Source of the DNA: Adiantum capillus-veneris
Lineage: Eukaryota; Streptophyta; Polypodiopsida; Polypodiales; Pteridaceae
Direction of reading: 5' to 3'
DNA length: 64,000 nucleotides
Assembly (NCBI GenBank): GCA_014529385.2
Contig: CM043971.1
Coordinates: forward strand, 82,937,340-83,001,339
Shown here: one piece after another, positions 23,297 to 34,726 of the stretch
Layout of the letters: every line of letters begins with the position of its first letter
How positions within the stretch are numbered: position 1 is the first letter of the stretch
The notes under the pieces: model-generated
The model's database searches: none
Seen by the model: the letters and a program-made list of their open reading frames with translations, nothing else
Told to the model about the DNA's origin: nothing
Made by a program: the position numbers and the translations under genes

Positions 23297-25160
23297 ACTT
23301 AAAAGCCACTTTAAGGTGTAATGGCTGCTAAGCATGCTTTACGTTTCCAAGTTATTTTAGAAGTATACAATTTCCTAGACTTTATCAATTCACGCCTTAA
23401 TACTTTTAGAGACTTTGTTGCTTATTAAACTCTTCAAGAATTTGCAGCCTCACTTTGCAATGTCATGATGTACTGGGCTTACATATTTTGGTTGGCTACA
23501 TTTTCTTTTGAACAACAAATTGAAGGTTCAACTAGGTGTCTAGCATGTTGGCAAGGGATGATCACAAGCCATGTGACATAGGAAAAGGTCATGAGTACAA
23601 AAAAGCTTATGGTACAACACTCTGTCTTCAAGAATATGACATGGGAAAACCATTAGGAGATACAAAAATCCCTTAAGTTTGACTCGCATCATTCTGACTA
23701 TCATTGAGTGCTTGAGAATTGAGTCAAGGCGGTAGTGCCTAGCACTCATGTTCTAGAAAACTTCAACATGCCACACAATATTTATGTGCATACATGTGTA
23801 TTTGTGTATGCATATTTACTATGGCAAGACATCAAATCATGCATAGAGGAGCCCTTCAGTTTGGTTCTCTTTCAAGTGCCTCATTTGTAGGTCTTATGGT
23901 GGTTGAGTTAGACGTCGGATCATGCCCTGGAGTGTGAGGTGCCACATCTCATCTTGCCTTGGAGCACTTTGCACATATTATGAGCATATTTAGGAAGAAG
24001 TGTTGCTATGTTCTTGCGAGGGGCTGAAGGTCTATTGTGTACGTGATATTGTGAGCTAACCTTGCCATTTCATGCTTAAGGTGAATCCCATCGTCTACTT
24101 TTGGAGTTTAAAATTTTGATTTTCATCTTTGTGTTGCGAGTTATTGTAAACTCTAATCTCTTTTTTACATTGAGGTTTGAAATTTTGGTCCCAATGTTGT
24201 GGGCTTAGTAGTTTTTGTTTCTAACACAAAAAAGCTCAGGCTTAGTTCTAATTCATTATCATCTTTTTTGTTTAAGACATACTCACAACTATGAGTGGAG
24301 AAATGTATCATCATAATAATAAAAGAAATTGGAGATGTTGCTCAAAATGAGCCATGGGTGATATAGAAAGATTTAGAATACATAATGTCACATACATCAG
24401 TCCATAAAGTGGGGCTTTTTACACGGAAGCATGCAACCAATACTGCTTATCCCGCAACTACACCGAGCAAATAAACAAGGAGCCATATGAGCCACCCCCT
24501 CATGGGGTTTGTCACCCTGTCTTAAGACGCACATGCCCCCAAACCAAGACCCAAAAGCATTTGACATGAAACCAAAATAGAAAAAAAGGAAAAGAAAAAT
24601 ACCTTTGCTCACCACACATTGAGAATAAACACACCACACATTGAGAATAAACACGAGAAGCCATGCTATTTTAGTGAGACGTGCACCTTTGAATCAAGGA
24701 GAACCGGTGTCTTAAGGTTGCCACCACGGAGTGGCATGGTGCTACAATCAACGTACCACACCTCCTGCAACACCAACCCTAATTTGACATTATTTTGCAG
24801 ACGAACAAAGCCTCTTGATGAAGGACACACTGTGAAAAAGAACCATGACAACAATTACCCTTCCAGAGTGAAGGGAGAGCTACCATCACACCCGTTAGAT
24901 AAAAATGAGTTGGGTGAAGAAGCTGATCGAGAGAGAGGAAGAAGGTCACCACCCATCGGTCAAGAACCTGCCTTCACCGTCAACAGAGATTCTGCCCTCT
25001 TCCCAGCATAAGCAAACTATCATATCCCCTGTATGGACCGTGTTTAGGAGCCCTCCTAGCTCATGCGCATCCACGAGAGTCGACAGAGAAGCGAACAAAG
25101 CTAGGTATATTCTTTCTAAATTTGGAATTGAAGACGAGATTGCTTTCTAACTTTTTAAGC
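23297..25160. repeat. 3' flank of the duplicated PPO unit, copy 2
   Basis: Matches 7853-10130 but lacks about 395 bases found there. No gene is recognised. A frame at 24619-25011 is open for 130 codons but has no recognisable domain, and its counterpart in copy 1 is broken. Confidence 0.85.
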
Positions 25161-25980
25161 TCTAGGCAATTTCAAACACATGCAAAATGAGCATCTCTCT
25201 CTTCAAATGCAGTCACATATGCTTGCATCTTTGTAGGCATGTGAGATTATGCTAGAAATTGATATGGGTAAAACAAATGCTAGCATTTGCAGTTGTCCTA
25301 GCACAAGCACTAGCTTTTGGTTTGGAATGGCCTCCCCTCCCTTTGATTGCATTTTGTTGCCAAGTATGAATATATGGGAGAGAAAATAACCTCTATTGTT
25401 TTTAAAAGATGTGAGGGCCTCTCTCTCACGTGCTTGGATCTTGATGACATGTATGATATGCAAGAAGTTGACCTAGCCGAATACATGTCTCTATGTGCGG
25501 TTGAAGTAGCACAACAAGTTGTTGACAAGCTTTTGACCCTAGGTGTCTCTCCCCAACATAAGCAGACTGTCCAGTCCCCTGTATGGACCTCCTCTAGGAG
25601 CCCTCCTAGCTCATGCGCATCCATGAGAGCCGACAGAGAGGCGAACAAAGCTAGGGTATCTAAATTCGAAATTGAAGACGAGATTGCTTTCTAGGTTTTC
25701 AAATAAGCTCTAGGCTATTTCAAACAAATGCAGCCATGTATGCTTGCATCTTTGTAAGCATGTGAGATTATGCACGAAGAAAGGATGCCATTGTCTATGG
25801 GCAAGAGAGGAAAGCATCAAACACATCTCTCTCTCTTTCTCTCAAAATGTAGAGCTTATGTAGATAGTGTTTGCATGCTTAACCACCATCAAAAGCCTTA
25901 TAAGTCATTGTACCGTTGGTTAGAGCGAGCGAGACCCAGTTACATTAATCTGGGAGTGAATTAAACTTTTGAATAGCAGT
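25161..25980. repeat. Partial tandem copy of the unit end, with unassigned sequence
   Basis: The block 25557-25780 repeats 25010-25270, spaced about 547 bases apart, and both match 9968-10128. Between them (25347-25545) one plus frame is acidic and includes LDLDDMYDMQEVDLAEYMS. It could be an exon relic, but no domain is recognised. Confidence 0.6.
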
Positions 25981-26127
25981 CGTGTGAGTAAACGAACGAT
26001 AGTATTACATTTGGCCCATCGACGTTTCTTGTTTCGTGGAGTTAGTGGACCACTCTCCCCATTGCCTCCCTCATCTGCCATCAACTCCTCCTACCCTCTC
26101 CCTCGCATCGGCAGTGTCGCCAAGAAG

Positions 26128-26400
26128 ACTAGACCCCTGTTGATGCCTCTCCTTTTCAAGATTTTCACCCTGGCGCACATCATCTGAAGCTGCCACAGCC
26201 CTACCCGGGTCGCGTTTTGCAAACGTGCAGGCAGCATAGCATCAAGGGCAATATAATGACCGCAGCAATTACAACAGACGTAGCATCAAATGGAAACCCA
26301 AGTTCGGGCTTAGTATCACGATCTACAACAACATCATCAAGCTCTGCAACATCACCAACAGAAAGGGCAGGAAACTGGGAAGGCACAGGATCATGTCCTG
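26128..26400 (+). CDS. Candidate host exon 1, unknown product
   Basis: The plus strand is open for 91 codons from a possible acceptor (GAAGACTAG before 26128) to a GTATGT donor at 26401. The translation is Ser/Thr-rich near the end (SRSTTTSSSSATSPTERAG) and includes QPYPGRVLQTCRQHS. Joining it to 26735-26949 keeps one frame across the proposed intron, with the split codon completed as Asp. There is no transposon similarity and no recognised domain. The start codon and any upstream exons were not found. It could be the end of a real gene or a chance open frame. Confidence 0.35.
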
Positions 26401-26734
26401 GTATGTTTTGCATTGCATCTTTTACAAAGTAAACTAGGAGATTTTATGCTAATGGGTTTGCTATCTTTCGTGTTTTCAACACAGTAGTTGCTTGGCTAAA
26501 CGTAAATCGTATTATCGTAGCACCATGATCTCAAAAAATGAGAGTTTTTGCCATTAACTTTATGTAAATTCATATTGTCACAATTACAGGGCAATTGTAG
26601 ATGTTTGTCTATTTCATGAGTATTGATGCATGACTTGTATGCGTGGAAGCTGTGCCATCCATTGATGATCGTATTTAGGCTTGGGTGATTATGTAGAGAC
26701 ACTGAGAGTTTTATTTCATGCACTTGTCATGCAG

Positions 26735-26949
26735 ACGATGCTTCGAGTGAAAGAATGGACTTTGGAGCATGTACTAGCTCAGATTGCGGAGGGAGCACTG
26801 AAGCAATTGATAACCATAATGCTGACCAAAGTTATTGTACTCCAGATAGGCTGGCTCATGCTCCAGTTATGCATTCAGAAACTCCTCATCTCCTTGATTG
26901 GGAGCAGCTCATGTCAGCAAATTCTGTGTGTGAGCAGCTATACACCCTT
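26735..26949 (+). CDS. Candidate host exon 2, unknown product
   Basis: The stretch follows TTGTCATGCAG and ends before GTGAGT at 26950, a consensus plant donor, so a third exon would be expected. It is open for 71 complete codons in the frame set by exon 1 and includes MDFGACTSSDCGGSTEAID and PHLLDWEQLMSANSV. The intron (26401-26734, 334 bp) is AT-rich, as plant introns usually are. The combined product is acidic and Ser-rich with no identifiable domain. No downstream exon was recognised before the tandem repeat at 27176. Confidence 0.35.
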
Positions 26950-27175
26950 GTGAGTTTTCATGTGTAATATGTGTGAACAGTGTGTATATTTTGTATGACA
27001 ATGTATGCCAGGTACAGCTATTTCAAAAAAGCGATAAGACATGTCTCGGATCTCATATGTATTTGACCCATTTCATAATAACATGGGAAGGGAATAGATA
27101 TCATATGAGAGGCATTGGAAGTAGACCAGAGAGAGAATGTGTGTTAGAAAAAGCAAAATGACTGTGTTATTTTAG

Positions 27176-27330
27176 ACGGCCAGAAGTCCTGTGAAAAATT
27201 TGCAGATTTTAGGGGGAGTAGAGAGAAAACTGTTGGAGAGAGATTACAGAGGGCCAGAATTCCTGTGAGAAAAATTTGTAGATTTTAGAGGGAGTAGAGA
27301 GAACACTGTTGGGGGAGAGAGAGAGATAGA
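27176..27330. repeat. Two-unit tandem repeat of about 72 bp
   Basis: GGCCAGAAGTCCTGTGA and GGCCAGAATTCCTGTGA start two similar units, both running through a GGAGTAGAGAGAA stretch. A short (GATA)n run follows at about 27322-27342. Confidence 0.75.
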
Positions 27331-28436
27331 TAGATAGATTGAATTATCGTTCACGGAGGTCAGATATGACCTATGGGACCAAGAACAAACATTATAACGT
27401 TTTTGTCTCAACAAAACATGACAATACATACCAGTTAAGGACTGAGGGTCAATCGGGAGGGTAAAAAAGGAAAAGGAAAAGAGGAAAACAAAACCTAGGG
27501 AGGGTCGGCTATGTGAAGAGCTGATTTGGGATTTTGAAACTCTTGAATAATGGCTTTTCCACCTCGGTAAATTGCCCATTTACCTTGTTTGCGTGCTTCA
27601 TGTACCTTCTTTAGCTCGCTTGCTTTAGCTTTGAGTTGACTTGTGGTCAATTCTTTAGCGATCCAAAATGGTTTGCCCTTGAGGAGGCGAGATTGTCGTA
27701 GTAGTTTCATCCGTTCTTCTTTGTCCTTGAAGGTGAGGATGCAATGCTCAGGTGGCACGTGTCTATGTGTGTCGTTGATCCAAGAGACGGTCTCCTCTAG
27801 CTTAAGCAGGCGCTTGAGTTTCTCATTCTCTCCAATGAGTTCTTGGATCTGAGCTTCGAGGGCGGCAATCCTTAATTCCTGGTGCCCGGAGGGATCTTTT
27901 CTTGGTGCAGCTGCCACCGCAAGGAAGCTTTTGCGTGCGATTGGGGTGCCCAAGGAAGACATCGAGACTTTCTTTGTTACCTTTCCGAAATGACAAACAT
28001 GGCCTGTGGAGGACTTCTCGGTTGATCAAGCCTTCAAAGTTAGAGAGGTTGAAAAACTCTCAAAGTCAAGGGCTTGAAGATTACAAACTGTAGAAGGCCA
28101 AACCCTCAAAGTTACTACGAACTGTAGAAGGCCACCACTGTTGAAAACTACGAGCTATGGAAGGCTTGAAAACTACGAATTGTTGAAGGTCACGAAACGG
28201 GACAGGACTTGTTGCGGCTCAACAGGTGTATATATAGCTTTGGTTTGTTCGTAGAGAACGGTTGTGTGTTTGCAACAACGAGAAAAACGCAGATGCAGGG
28301 GCTCTTGTCTGTAGCGAGCAAGAACGGGCAAGAGTTAGGTTCTTTGGCTAGGTCCCAGGGCGGGGCTGTGGGTTAACGCCCCCCCACAAGGTTGCCCTCC
28401 GAGGGGGAGACCAGGGGAAAGATGGAGAAGCCGACC
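27330..28436 (-). mobile_element. ORF1-only LINE-like element
   Basis: On the minus strand a 5' leader begins next to a (GA)n tract (28437), followed by one intact ORF (27962-27495), a short 3' UTR and a (TATC)n tail at about 27342-27322. No endonuclease or RT is present. The 3' end carries GGTCCCATAGGTCAT before the tail. The LINE ORF2 element at 29695 has GGTCCCATGGGTCAT at the matching place, and similarity extends about 33 bases. The leader has a degenerate repeat of ACTACGAACTGTAGAAGGCC at about 28060-28190. This fits a non-autonomous element mobilised by a partner LINE. Confidence 0.6.
27495..27962 (-). CDS. L1 ORF1-like nucleic-acid-binding protein
   Basis: A 155-codon open frame starting MSSLGTPIARKSFLAVAAAP. 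Residues about 30-55 form a short coiled coil (LRIAALEAQIQELIGENEKL). Residues about 57-140 resemble the RRM plus C-terminal domain of L1-type ORF1 proteins: a beta-strand-like CILTFKDKEERMKLLRQSR, then LLKGKPFWIAKELT and QLKAKASELKKVHEARKQGK, ending WAIYRGGKAIIQEF. L1 ORF1p is an RNA chaperone that coats LINE RNA. The match is by pattern, not by search, and the protein is shorter than animal ORF1p. The frame has no stop, unlike almost everything around it. Confidence 0.6.
   Translation of the reverse strand: MSSLGTPIARKSFLAVAAAPRKDPSGHQELRIAALEAQIQELIGENEKLKRLLKLEETVSWINDTHRHVPPEHCILTFKDKEERMKLLRQSRLLKGKPFWIAKELTTSQLKAKASELKKVHEARKQGKWAIYRGGKAIIQEFQNPKSALHIADPP

Positions 28437-28500
<64 letters not shown>
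28437..28500. repeat. (GA)n microsatellite
   Basis: About 64 bases of GA at the 5' side of the ORF1-only element. Confidence 0.97.
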
Positions 28501-28502
<2 letters not shown>

Positions 28503-29601
28503 ATTAGGTACGTAGTGTTCGGTTCGGTTCGTAAGGTACGTAGTACAGATGGATTGAGTTTTTAGGTACGTAAAAATTCGTACTTTTGTTCACAAAGCCT
28601 AAAACTGAGTGTACTTTATACATTTATATATGCGTTAACCAAGACTTCTAATAAAGACTAGCAAATCAACAATAGACCATGCAAATGCCAAAAACTAGAG
28701 TCCATGACTCTAACCGAACAATGAAACACAAAGTTGAGCTTAGCTAACCAAATTGTGTCAGATGTTTGCTATCATGGTCACATGAAACTAAGCACACTGC
28801 ACTCAAAGCTGGCATGTGCAAGAGCTGCAGCAAGGCGTTTTTCGAAAAGAGAGGCCTAATCGGCTGAAATAGAGCAGTCTCCACCAAAACAAAAAAAAAC
28901 CCGTGTATGGATCCGTACTGTATGGTTGTACTATATCGTACGTACGTATGGATGCAACCTTGAGAGAGAGAGAGATCAATTTGGAGAGAGATTCAGGTTT
29001 CAAGGACCAAGGTACGTCAGTAAAGCTTCACATCTGGCTAGCTCCATAATGTGAAAATCCTATGCATTTTCAAACATTTGAATTTGTACTGGAAGGAAAA
29101 AACCTCATCAATACCTAATATATCGGCCAATTGTGGGGACTGCATTGATCTTGGATCAGAGAAGAATCTTGCCGGTGTTGGGCTTGATCCTCTTTATTCT
29201 TTATGGGAACCCACTCACTCCTACGCTACTTAGGTTATTAGTGTCTTTTGCTTTAATCTTACAACTTGGGGTCAGCCCATATTTGGGGGATTCATCTACC
29301 ATGTGCTGCCTACCTGATTTCCCCTTCGGTTTAGGAGTTTGATATTCCCCTTTCCCCAAGGAAAGTAGATCCCTGCATCTTTAGAGTTAGGATGGAAACC
29401 CAATACATAGATCTCTGTATTGATGTATGTCCAAATGTGTGTGTGGGCGTGTGGGCATTGATGATGTTAGCGGGGAAAGTTGTAGCATTTAGTCAATACT
29501 ATGGAGGAGAGAGTTGATGGCTATATCATTTGCTGTGTATCTCTAGAGTTATGATAGAAACTAAGTACACAGGTCTTTGTATTGATATATGCACGCGTTT
29601 A

Positions 29602-29606
<5 letters not shown>
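28501..29606. other. No gene recognised
   Basis: About 1.1 kb without a supportable gene. It holds GTACGT-rich sequence (28505-28580, 28935-28950), a short GA run (28962-28974) and a roughly 50-bp block at about 29381 that recurs with changes at about 29541 (GTATTGAT.TATG). Short open frames here show no domain. Confidence 0.6.
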
Positions 29607-29678
<72 letters not shown>

Positions 29679-29694
29679 GATGATGATGATGATG
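29607..29694. repeat. (GA)n followed by (TGA)n, the tail of the LINE
   Basis: About 68 bases of GA, then seven ATG/TGA units. On the minus strand the LINE 3' end runs into (ATC)n and then (TC)n, which fits a LINE simple-repeat tail. Confidence 0.9.
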
Positions 29695-29784
29695 TATTTA
29701 CGTCCTCGGGGGGCCAAAATGACCCATGGGACCCAAAATCTCATATATGAGACTCCCCCCTTCCCATGTGAAGGAGGGGACGTG

Positions 29785-31044
29785 TCATGATTCTGTGGTG
29801 ATTTTGTTTGTGAGTGTGGTGTGGTGTTCTAGCACTTTGGCAAGATAGATGCCTAGTGCTAGTGGAGAGGGATGTGTACTTGAGAGAAGCTCCTCAAATG
29901 TAGTACATCCTTGAATAAGTTGGGGAAAGTCGACCCGAATGTGTGCATATGCTGGACATTCAAGGGTTACATGTGCCTCATTTTCCAATGAATTCAAGTT
30001 GCATTGAGTGCATCTCCTCATGTTTGCACCAATATTCAGCCATCCTCCTGTTTCACTTTTGAGCATGTGTGATCTTGTCCGCATCAAGGTGATGGCCCGT
30101 CTTGCACGGTAGGACATGGGTGTCCTGATATATATTTGGGTTTCCCCGGTTTTGTACTCTTCCCAGTATCTCGTGTTTATGTGCTTGCAATAGTATTCAA
30201 ACTTGGACCTGTGCATTGCATTCTTCCATTTGCTGTGAAGGGCCTCAAGTAATTGTAGTTCAAAATTCAGCTCGTGCTCATGCTCGGTACCTTCCTCTAC
30301 ATGCATGTCCACATGTGCTCCCACTTTCCATTTAGAGAACCATTTCTTGATGTCCTCAACAAGGCTAGAGGTGAGAAACTTGCTTTTGTGGTTCTTTTGC
30401 GGCTTACATCCTACCTCCCATGCTATGTGAGGCAAATGGTTATTAGGCATCAACTTCACCTTCAAGAGATATCTATGCATTCTTTGCAAAGCAAGCATTT
30501 CCAATGGTCTTTGTCTAGTCTCCAATAGCATCACTGAGTATGGTGTTGTGGTTTTTATCCCCATATGTCTACATAAGAGCTTTTTCTGAATTTTCTCAAT
30601 GTCATTCCATGTGCTGGCCGGAATACTTGGTCCCCGTACCTCTACCCCATACAATAGCGTTTGGACCACACACGCATTGAAAACCAACGACTTTATGTCC
30701 CACCTTCTAGTGACGCTTTGTTTGCACATGTTTTCAAACTCGTAATACCTTGCTTGTCCTTCCTCAATTCTTGTTTTTGCACATTGTCCCCATGTATGAT
30801 TCGAGGGTATAATGATGCCCAAGTATTTAAAGTTGTCCACTGCTTGAATCTCTTGCCCATCATACATAAGGGCAGGCTGATCCTTTGATTTGTGTGTACA
30901 AGTCGCCATACATTTTATTTTTGTGACATTCACTAAGAGTCCTGTAGCTTCGTAGAAAGCATGTACCGCATCCAAAAGTTTTTGCAAGAGAGACATGCTA
31001 TGCGCTAAAAGAACCACATCATTAGCATAAATGAGGAGTAGCAA
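29785..31044 (-). pseudogene. LINE ORF2, C-terminal RT half and zinc motif
   Basis: 419 open codons beginning LLLIYANDVVLLAHS, the RT active-site region. The canonical YADD appears as YAND, so the second catalytic Asp is Asn (AAT for GAT). RT thumb motifs follow (KCMATCTHKS, NFKYLGIII). Near the end CTQCNLNSLENEAHVTLECP forms the zf-RVT type Cys/His motif common in plant LINEs. The product would be inactive as a polymerase even if the upstream frameshift were absent. Confidence 0.9.
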
Positions 31045-31055
31045 AGTAATGAGAC

Positions 31056-32962
31056 CTATGTTTGGTGCATCTCCATTATCTTGCCGCAGATAAAGTCCTC
31101 AAGCTCATCTATGCATAGCCCAAATAATGTTGGGGACAAAGGACATCCTTGTTTGACTCCTATTGTGCTAAAGGACTCTTTGGAGAAGCCTGTTTGCATT
31201 TTCAGTTTACATCGAACCGCATGGTATAGGCGTGCCACCGCCACCCTCAAATGTATGGGAACCCCAATGGTCTCCATGCGGGACCATAACCCATGACGAG
31301 ATACCGTATCAAACGCTTTCTTAAAGTCCACAAAACAGCAGTACATAGTTTCCCCTTTGAGTCGCACCTCTTCCATCATAATCCGGATTGTAATCAAGTG
31401 ATCTATGGTACTATGTTTTGCTCTAAAACCTGCTTGACCGATAGGCCTCTTTCCACTATTTTCAGCCCATGTGCTAATATCTTTTTCTATCAGACTCCCA
31501 AAAAGTTTTGCCATGCAAGAGCCCACCATGATGGTGCGGTAATTCGTGAGTAGGTTACGGTCTCCTCCTTTAAACAAAGCTTTGATCCAATTCTCTTGCC
31601 AATCTTCAGGCATACCTTGGTGGATAGCTTGATTCATCATGTAGTGTATCCATTTCTTAGCTTCATTACCCGACCATTTCAACATTTCGGAGTTGAAGTG
31701 CAAAATGTCAGAGGCTTTCCCAGTGGCTAGTTTTTTCAAACCTCTCAAAGCCGTTGCAAAAGTTATAGGTTCCTTAGTGTCAACCTGAATTTCAACATTC
31801 ATCATTATTTGAGCATCGGTGGGAGCATAGAGTGTTTGTGCATATACATACATTTCGTCCATGCTAAAATTTCCCAGTATATCCTCCTTTTTTCCTTTCA
31901 TGTTGCGCCATGCTTTCTTGGGCTCTTTCTTAAATCGGATTACCTCTTGCTCCTCCTTCAAAAGTTCATGTATCCTTCTCTTTTCCCTTTTCAGGATTCT
32001 GTATTCCTTGGCTGCATTTTCCCACTCCTTCGTGGACTTATTGAAGCACTTTAACTTGCGTTTGGCTGCTTTACATTCTTCATCAAACCATGGGTTATGA
32101 GGGAGACCTTTCACTTGTTGGTGGTTTCTTTTAGATCGCCCCATAGTGACCTCTGCTGCCTCTTCTATTGCTTGACGAAAGGTAGCCCAGTTTTCTGAAA
32201 TGTTTTGGGACATGCATTGTCTACTCAATAGGCTATCCCGAAAAGTGGCATAATCAAATTTCTTTGTGACTTGCATTCGATATGCCCAACTTGTCGCCTT
32301 TTGGATGCGTTGTGTAGGCATATGTGGGAGGTCTAGACATACATGAATTGGAGTATGGTCCGAGTTCGGTGACCGAGCCCCAATTTTAAAGTGTCCAATT
32401 AAATCCAATGCATTGTGGCTAACTAACGTATAGTCATTAGTGCTTCTTCCATGGTTTGATCTATAGCATGTGTATGTTCCGGAGCTTGCAAATTTCTTGG
32501 TGCCATTCATGACTACAAGTTGCATAGAATTCATCATGGATATCAAAGCTGAACCTTGTTCATTCATGAGGTGATCGCATGAGCATCGATCCCACATTGC
32601 ATCTAATACGAGATCGCCATCTTTGTCTGCGGGATGGATTGAGTAGTCAACCAATTGAACCTGTATGTTGGCTATGCGAGCATTAAGATCCCCAAGTATC
32701 ATCACTGCCCCCTGTGGTGTGTAGGTTGCAATACCTGTATATAGGTCGGCAAAAGGGTCATTCTTGGAGAGATTATGCAAATCATAGAATGGGGATTCCC
32801 GAAGTGGGATGTAGCATCCCGCAATAAACATCGATCTCCCAAATGTACATATCTCAGCCCATATATATCATTTGTGTTCATCTATCTTGCATATCTTAAC
32901 CTGATTTTGCATTTCCTCCTTGTACATTATAGCAACACCCCCTTGCCCACGCATCTTAGTAC

Positions 32963-32964
<2 letters not shown>
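31056..32964 (-). pseudogene. LINE ORF2, endonuclease and N-terminal RT half
   Basis: The uninterrupted part is 591 codons (32831-31056). The endonuclease shows GDLNARIANIQ and, near its end, SDHTPIHVCLDLP, the conserved GD.N and SDH positions. RT follows with KALFKGGDRNLLTNYRTIMV, VDFKKAFDTVSRHGLW and GVKQGCPLSPTLFGLCIDEL. Upstream of a TGA (32870-32868) the same frame reads KMRGQGGVAIMYKEEM up to 32950, so the ATG at 32831 is not the native start. About 100 or more residues of endonuclease are missing. The frame is lost at about 31050 by a one-base shift into the active-site ORF. Confidence 0.92.

Positions 32965-33029
<65 letters not shown>
32965..33029. repeat. (GA)n joined to a run of about 33 G
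   Basis: GA repeat to 32996, then 33 consecutive Gs to 33029. It lies exactly between the truncated LINE and the hAT 3' subterminal region, so it hides both junctions. Confidence 0.95.
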
Positions 33030-33030
<1 letters not shown>

Positions 33031-33407
33031 CGGGAACGGGGACGGGACGGCAAAAGTCAAGAAATGGGGACGGGGTTTGGAACGGCAAAAAAAAAGAGAG
33101 TTTTTTTGGCATTTTTTGACCTACACACATGCCACACACATAGAGCATCACTTTGACCATAAATTTACACTAAATAGACCAAAGAACACGAGTCATATAG
33201 GCGGAAATGTGCTAATAAAACATTGATGATCGATGGATACAAAATGAGAAGTGCATGCCACTAGGGCTCAAGAGTCAAAAAGCCTAAAGGACTTAGGACA
33301 AGCCTGAGGCCTCAAGGATAACAAAAAGTACAAAGGGCTATGTAGTAGGTAGAGTCGTAAACTCAAGAGTCTAAACTCGAGAGTCGAGTGATCAATGATC
33401 ATCAAAC

Positions 33408-33577
33408 TCAAGAAGTGCTTGCCTGCTGAATCTCCATATCGTCGTCGTAGGCGAGGTCGTCAGCGACGTATGAGGGCTCGGGAGGCTCGAAGTCCTCCTC
33501 TAGCTCCTCCAAAAAAGTATCAGCCATAGATGGATTCTCTTGTGCCATCTCCCACTCAGTGAAGGGATCTGCCTTGT
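33408..33577 (-). pseudogene. hAT transposase, C-terminal end
   Basis: The last 50 or so codons of the transposase, on the minus strand, ending at a TGA (33410-33408). It reads DPFTEWEMAQENPSMADTFL followed by an acidic tail (ADDLAYDDDMEIQQASTS). Removing the LTR element at 33583-39308 and one TSD copy joins it in frame to the end of 39314-39951 (NLRMLAKSV). That continuity is the main evidence for the assignment. Confidence 0.82.
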
Positions 33578-33582
33578 GTGTG

Positions 33583-34725
33583 TGTCACGTGACACATCCC
33601 AACCCTATGTGTCCGTGGACAAGCTACACCACAGCAGGGTTCAGTCAATTCAGTCAAGTCTAGATTAGCAGTGATCTGGCACTTTTGTGAGTCTATTCGT
33701 AGCCCGTGCATGCCCAGTCACTTAGCATAGATGCATATTCTCCGGTTGCACGCAACATGATCATCGGAATTCCCATCAGAATCCATTAGCATCAATTAGG
33801 GGAATTTTCCAATGCATTTAGCCTATTTTCCTATTTATTGGTATTTTCACTTATTATTTTTAAGTGACTTTCCAACAAAAGTAGGTAGGGCAATTTTGCT
33901 AAGTCAATATATAAGCAAACCCAAGCTAGCACTTTCTGGTAGAAGAGGCAGCAGGAGCTTCCCGCTCAACAGGCAACTTCTTAGCAGTACGTCCCCCTCA
34001 TGACCCCCATCGCCATACCTCCCCCTTCTTCAGCGTTTTCAAAGATCTCCCATCACCTTGCAAGTTCCCCTTTGTGGCGATAGTACCCGGCGGTTCAGAA
34101 CAAGGCCTAGCGTTTTGCTTACCAAAAACGCCACCAAATCAGCCAGCGTTTTTCTCACAAAAAACGCCAGCCAACAGCAGATTTTCAGCGTTTTGTTTTC
34201 AGCATCTCAGCATTTTTGATCTGCAGTTCAGCCCCTTGAAGAAACGCAGATTTTCAGCCTCAAACTCCGTAGCAGATTCCCCCCAAGTTGGTTGCAGATG
34301 CTTCCCCAACTTAAGCCATAAAAACGCAGCCAAAACAGTCATTTTCAGCCACCGAAACAGTCCCCGAAATCAGCGATTAGAAGACCTCAGATTTCAACCA
34401 TCGAGTCGTCGTCATCACCATCATAGTCCCATTGCATCAGTCCATTGCATTCGCATTGTACGCCTTAGTGCAATCAAAGTAGACCACTCTCACCGACGAG
34501 AGTGGGGCCTTCGGAGGAGGGTTTTACAACCTCTCGGGTGTCGTATCTCTTCTCTCTCCTTCTCTCAGTCTCATTCACTTGCACACACAATCCACTCACT
34601 TTGTTCGCGACCACAGCACTCTACAGATGGAAAGCTTTCTCTTTCCCTAAGAACTAAAAGGAACCTTGAGCAATAAAGATCACTAATCTTGAGAAAATAC
34701 AACATTCATTCCGCTGCACCTTACA
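33583..34725 (+). repeat. gag-protease element 5' LTR
   Basis: 1143 bp from TGTCACGTGACAC to ACCTTACA. A TATA-like CAATATATAAGC is at about 33905. The LTR starts with the 12-bp palindrome TGTCACGTGACA, which contains a CACGTG G-box. Confidence 0.93.
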
Positions 34726-34726
34726 T

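Larger units (their letters stand above)
29695..32964 (-). mobile_element. 5'-truncated LINE retrotransposon
   Basis: Minus-strand ORF2 of a plant non-LTR retrotransposon with an apurinic-type endonuclease, reverse transcriptase and a C-terminal CCHC-like zinc motif, followed by a 3' UTR and a simple-repeat tail. The 5' end stops at a (GA)n-(G)n tract at 32965, so the endonuclease N-terminus and any ORF1 are missing. Disabling changes: a TGA at 32870-32868, a one-base frameshift at about 31050 and a changed RT active site. Confidence 0.93.

Noticed and set aside
24619-25011. 130-codon plus frame
   Set aside because: The equivalent frame in 9600-9960 has stops and no domain was seen; kept only as part of the repeat.
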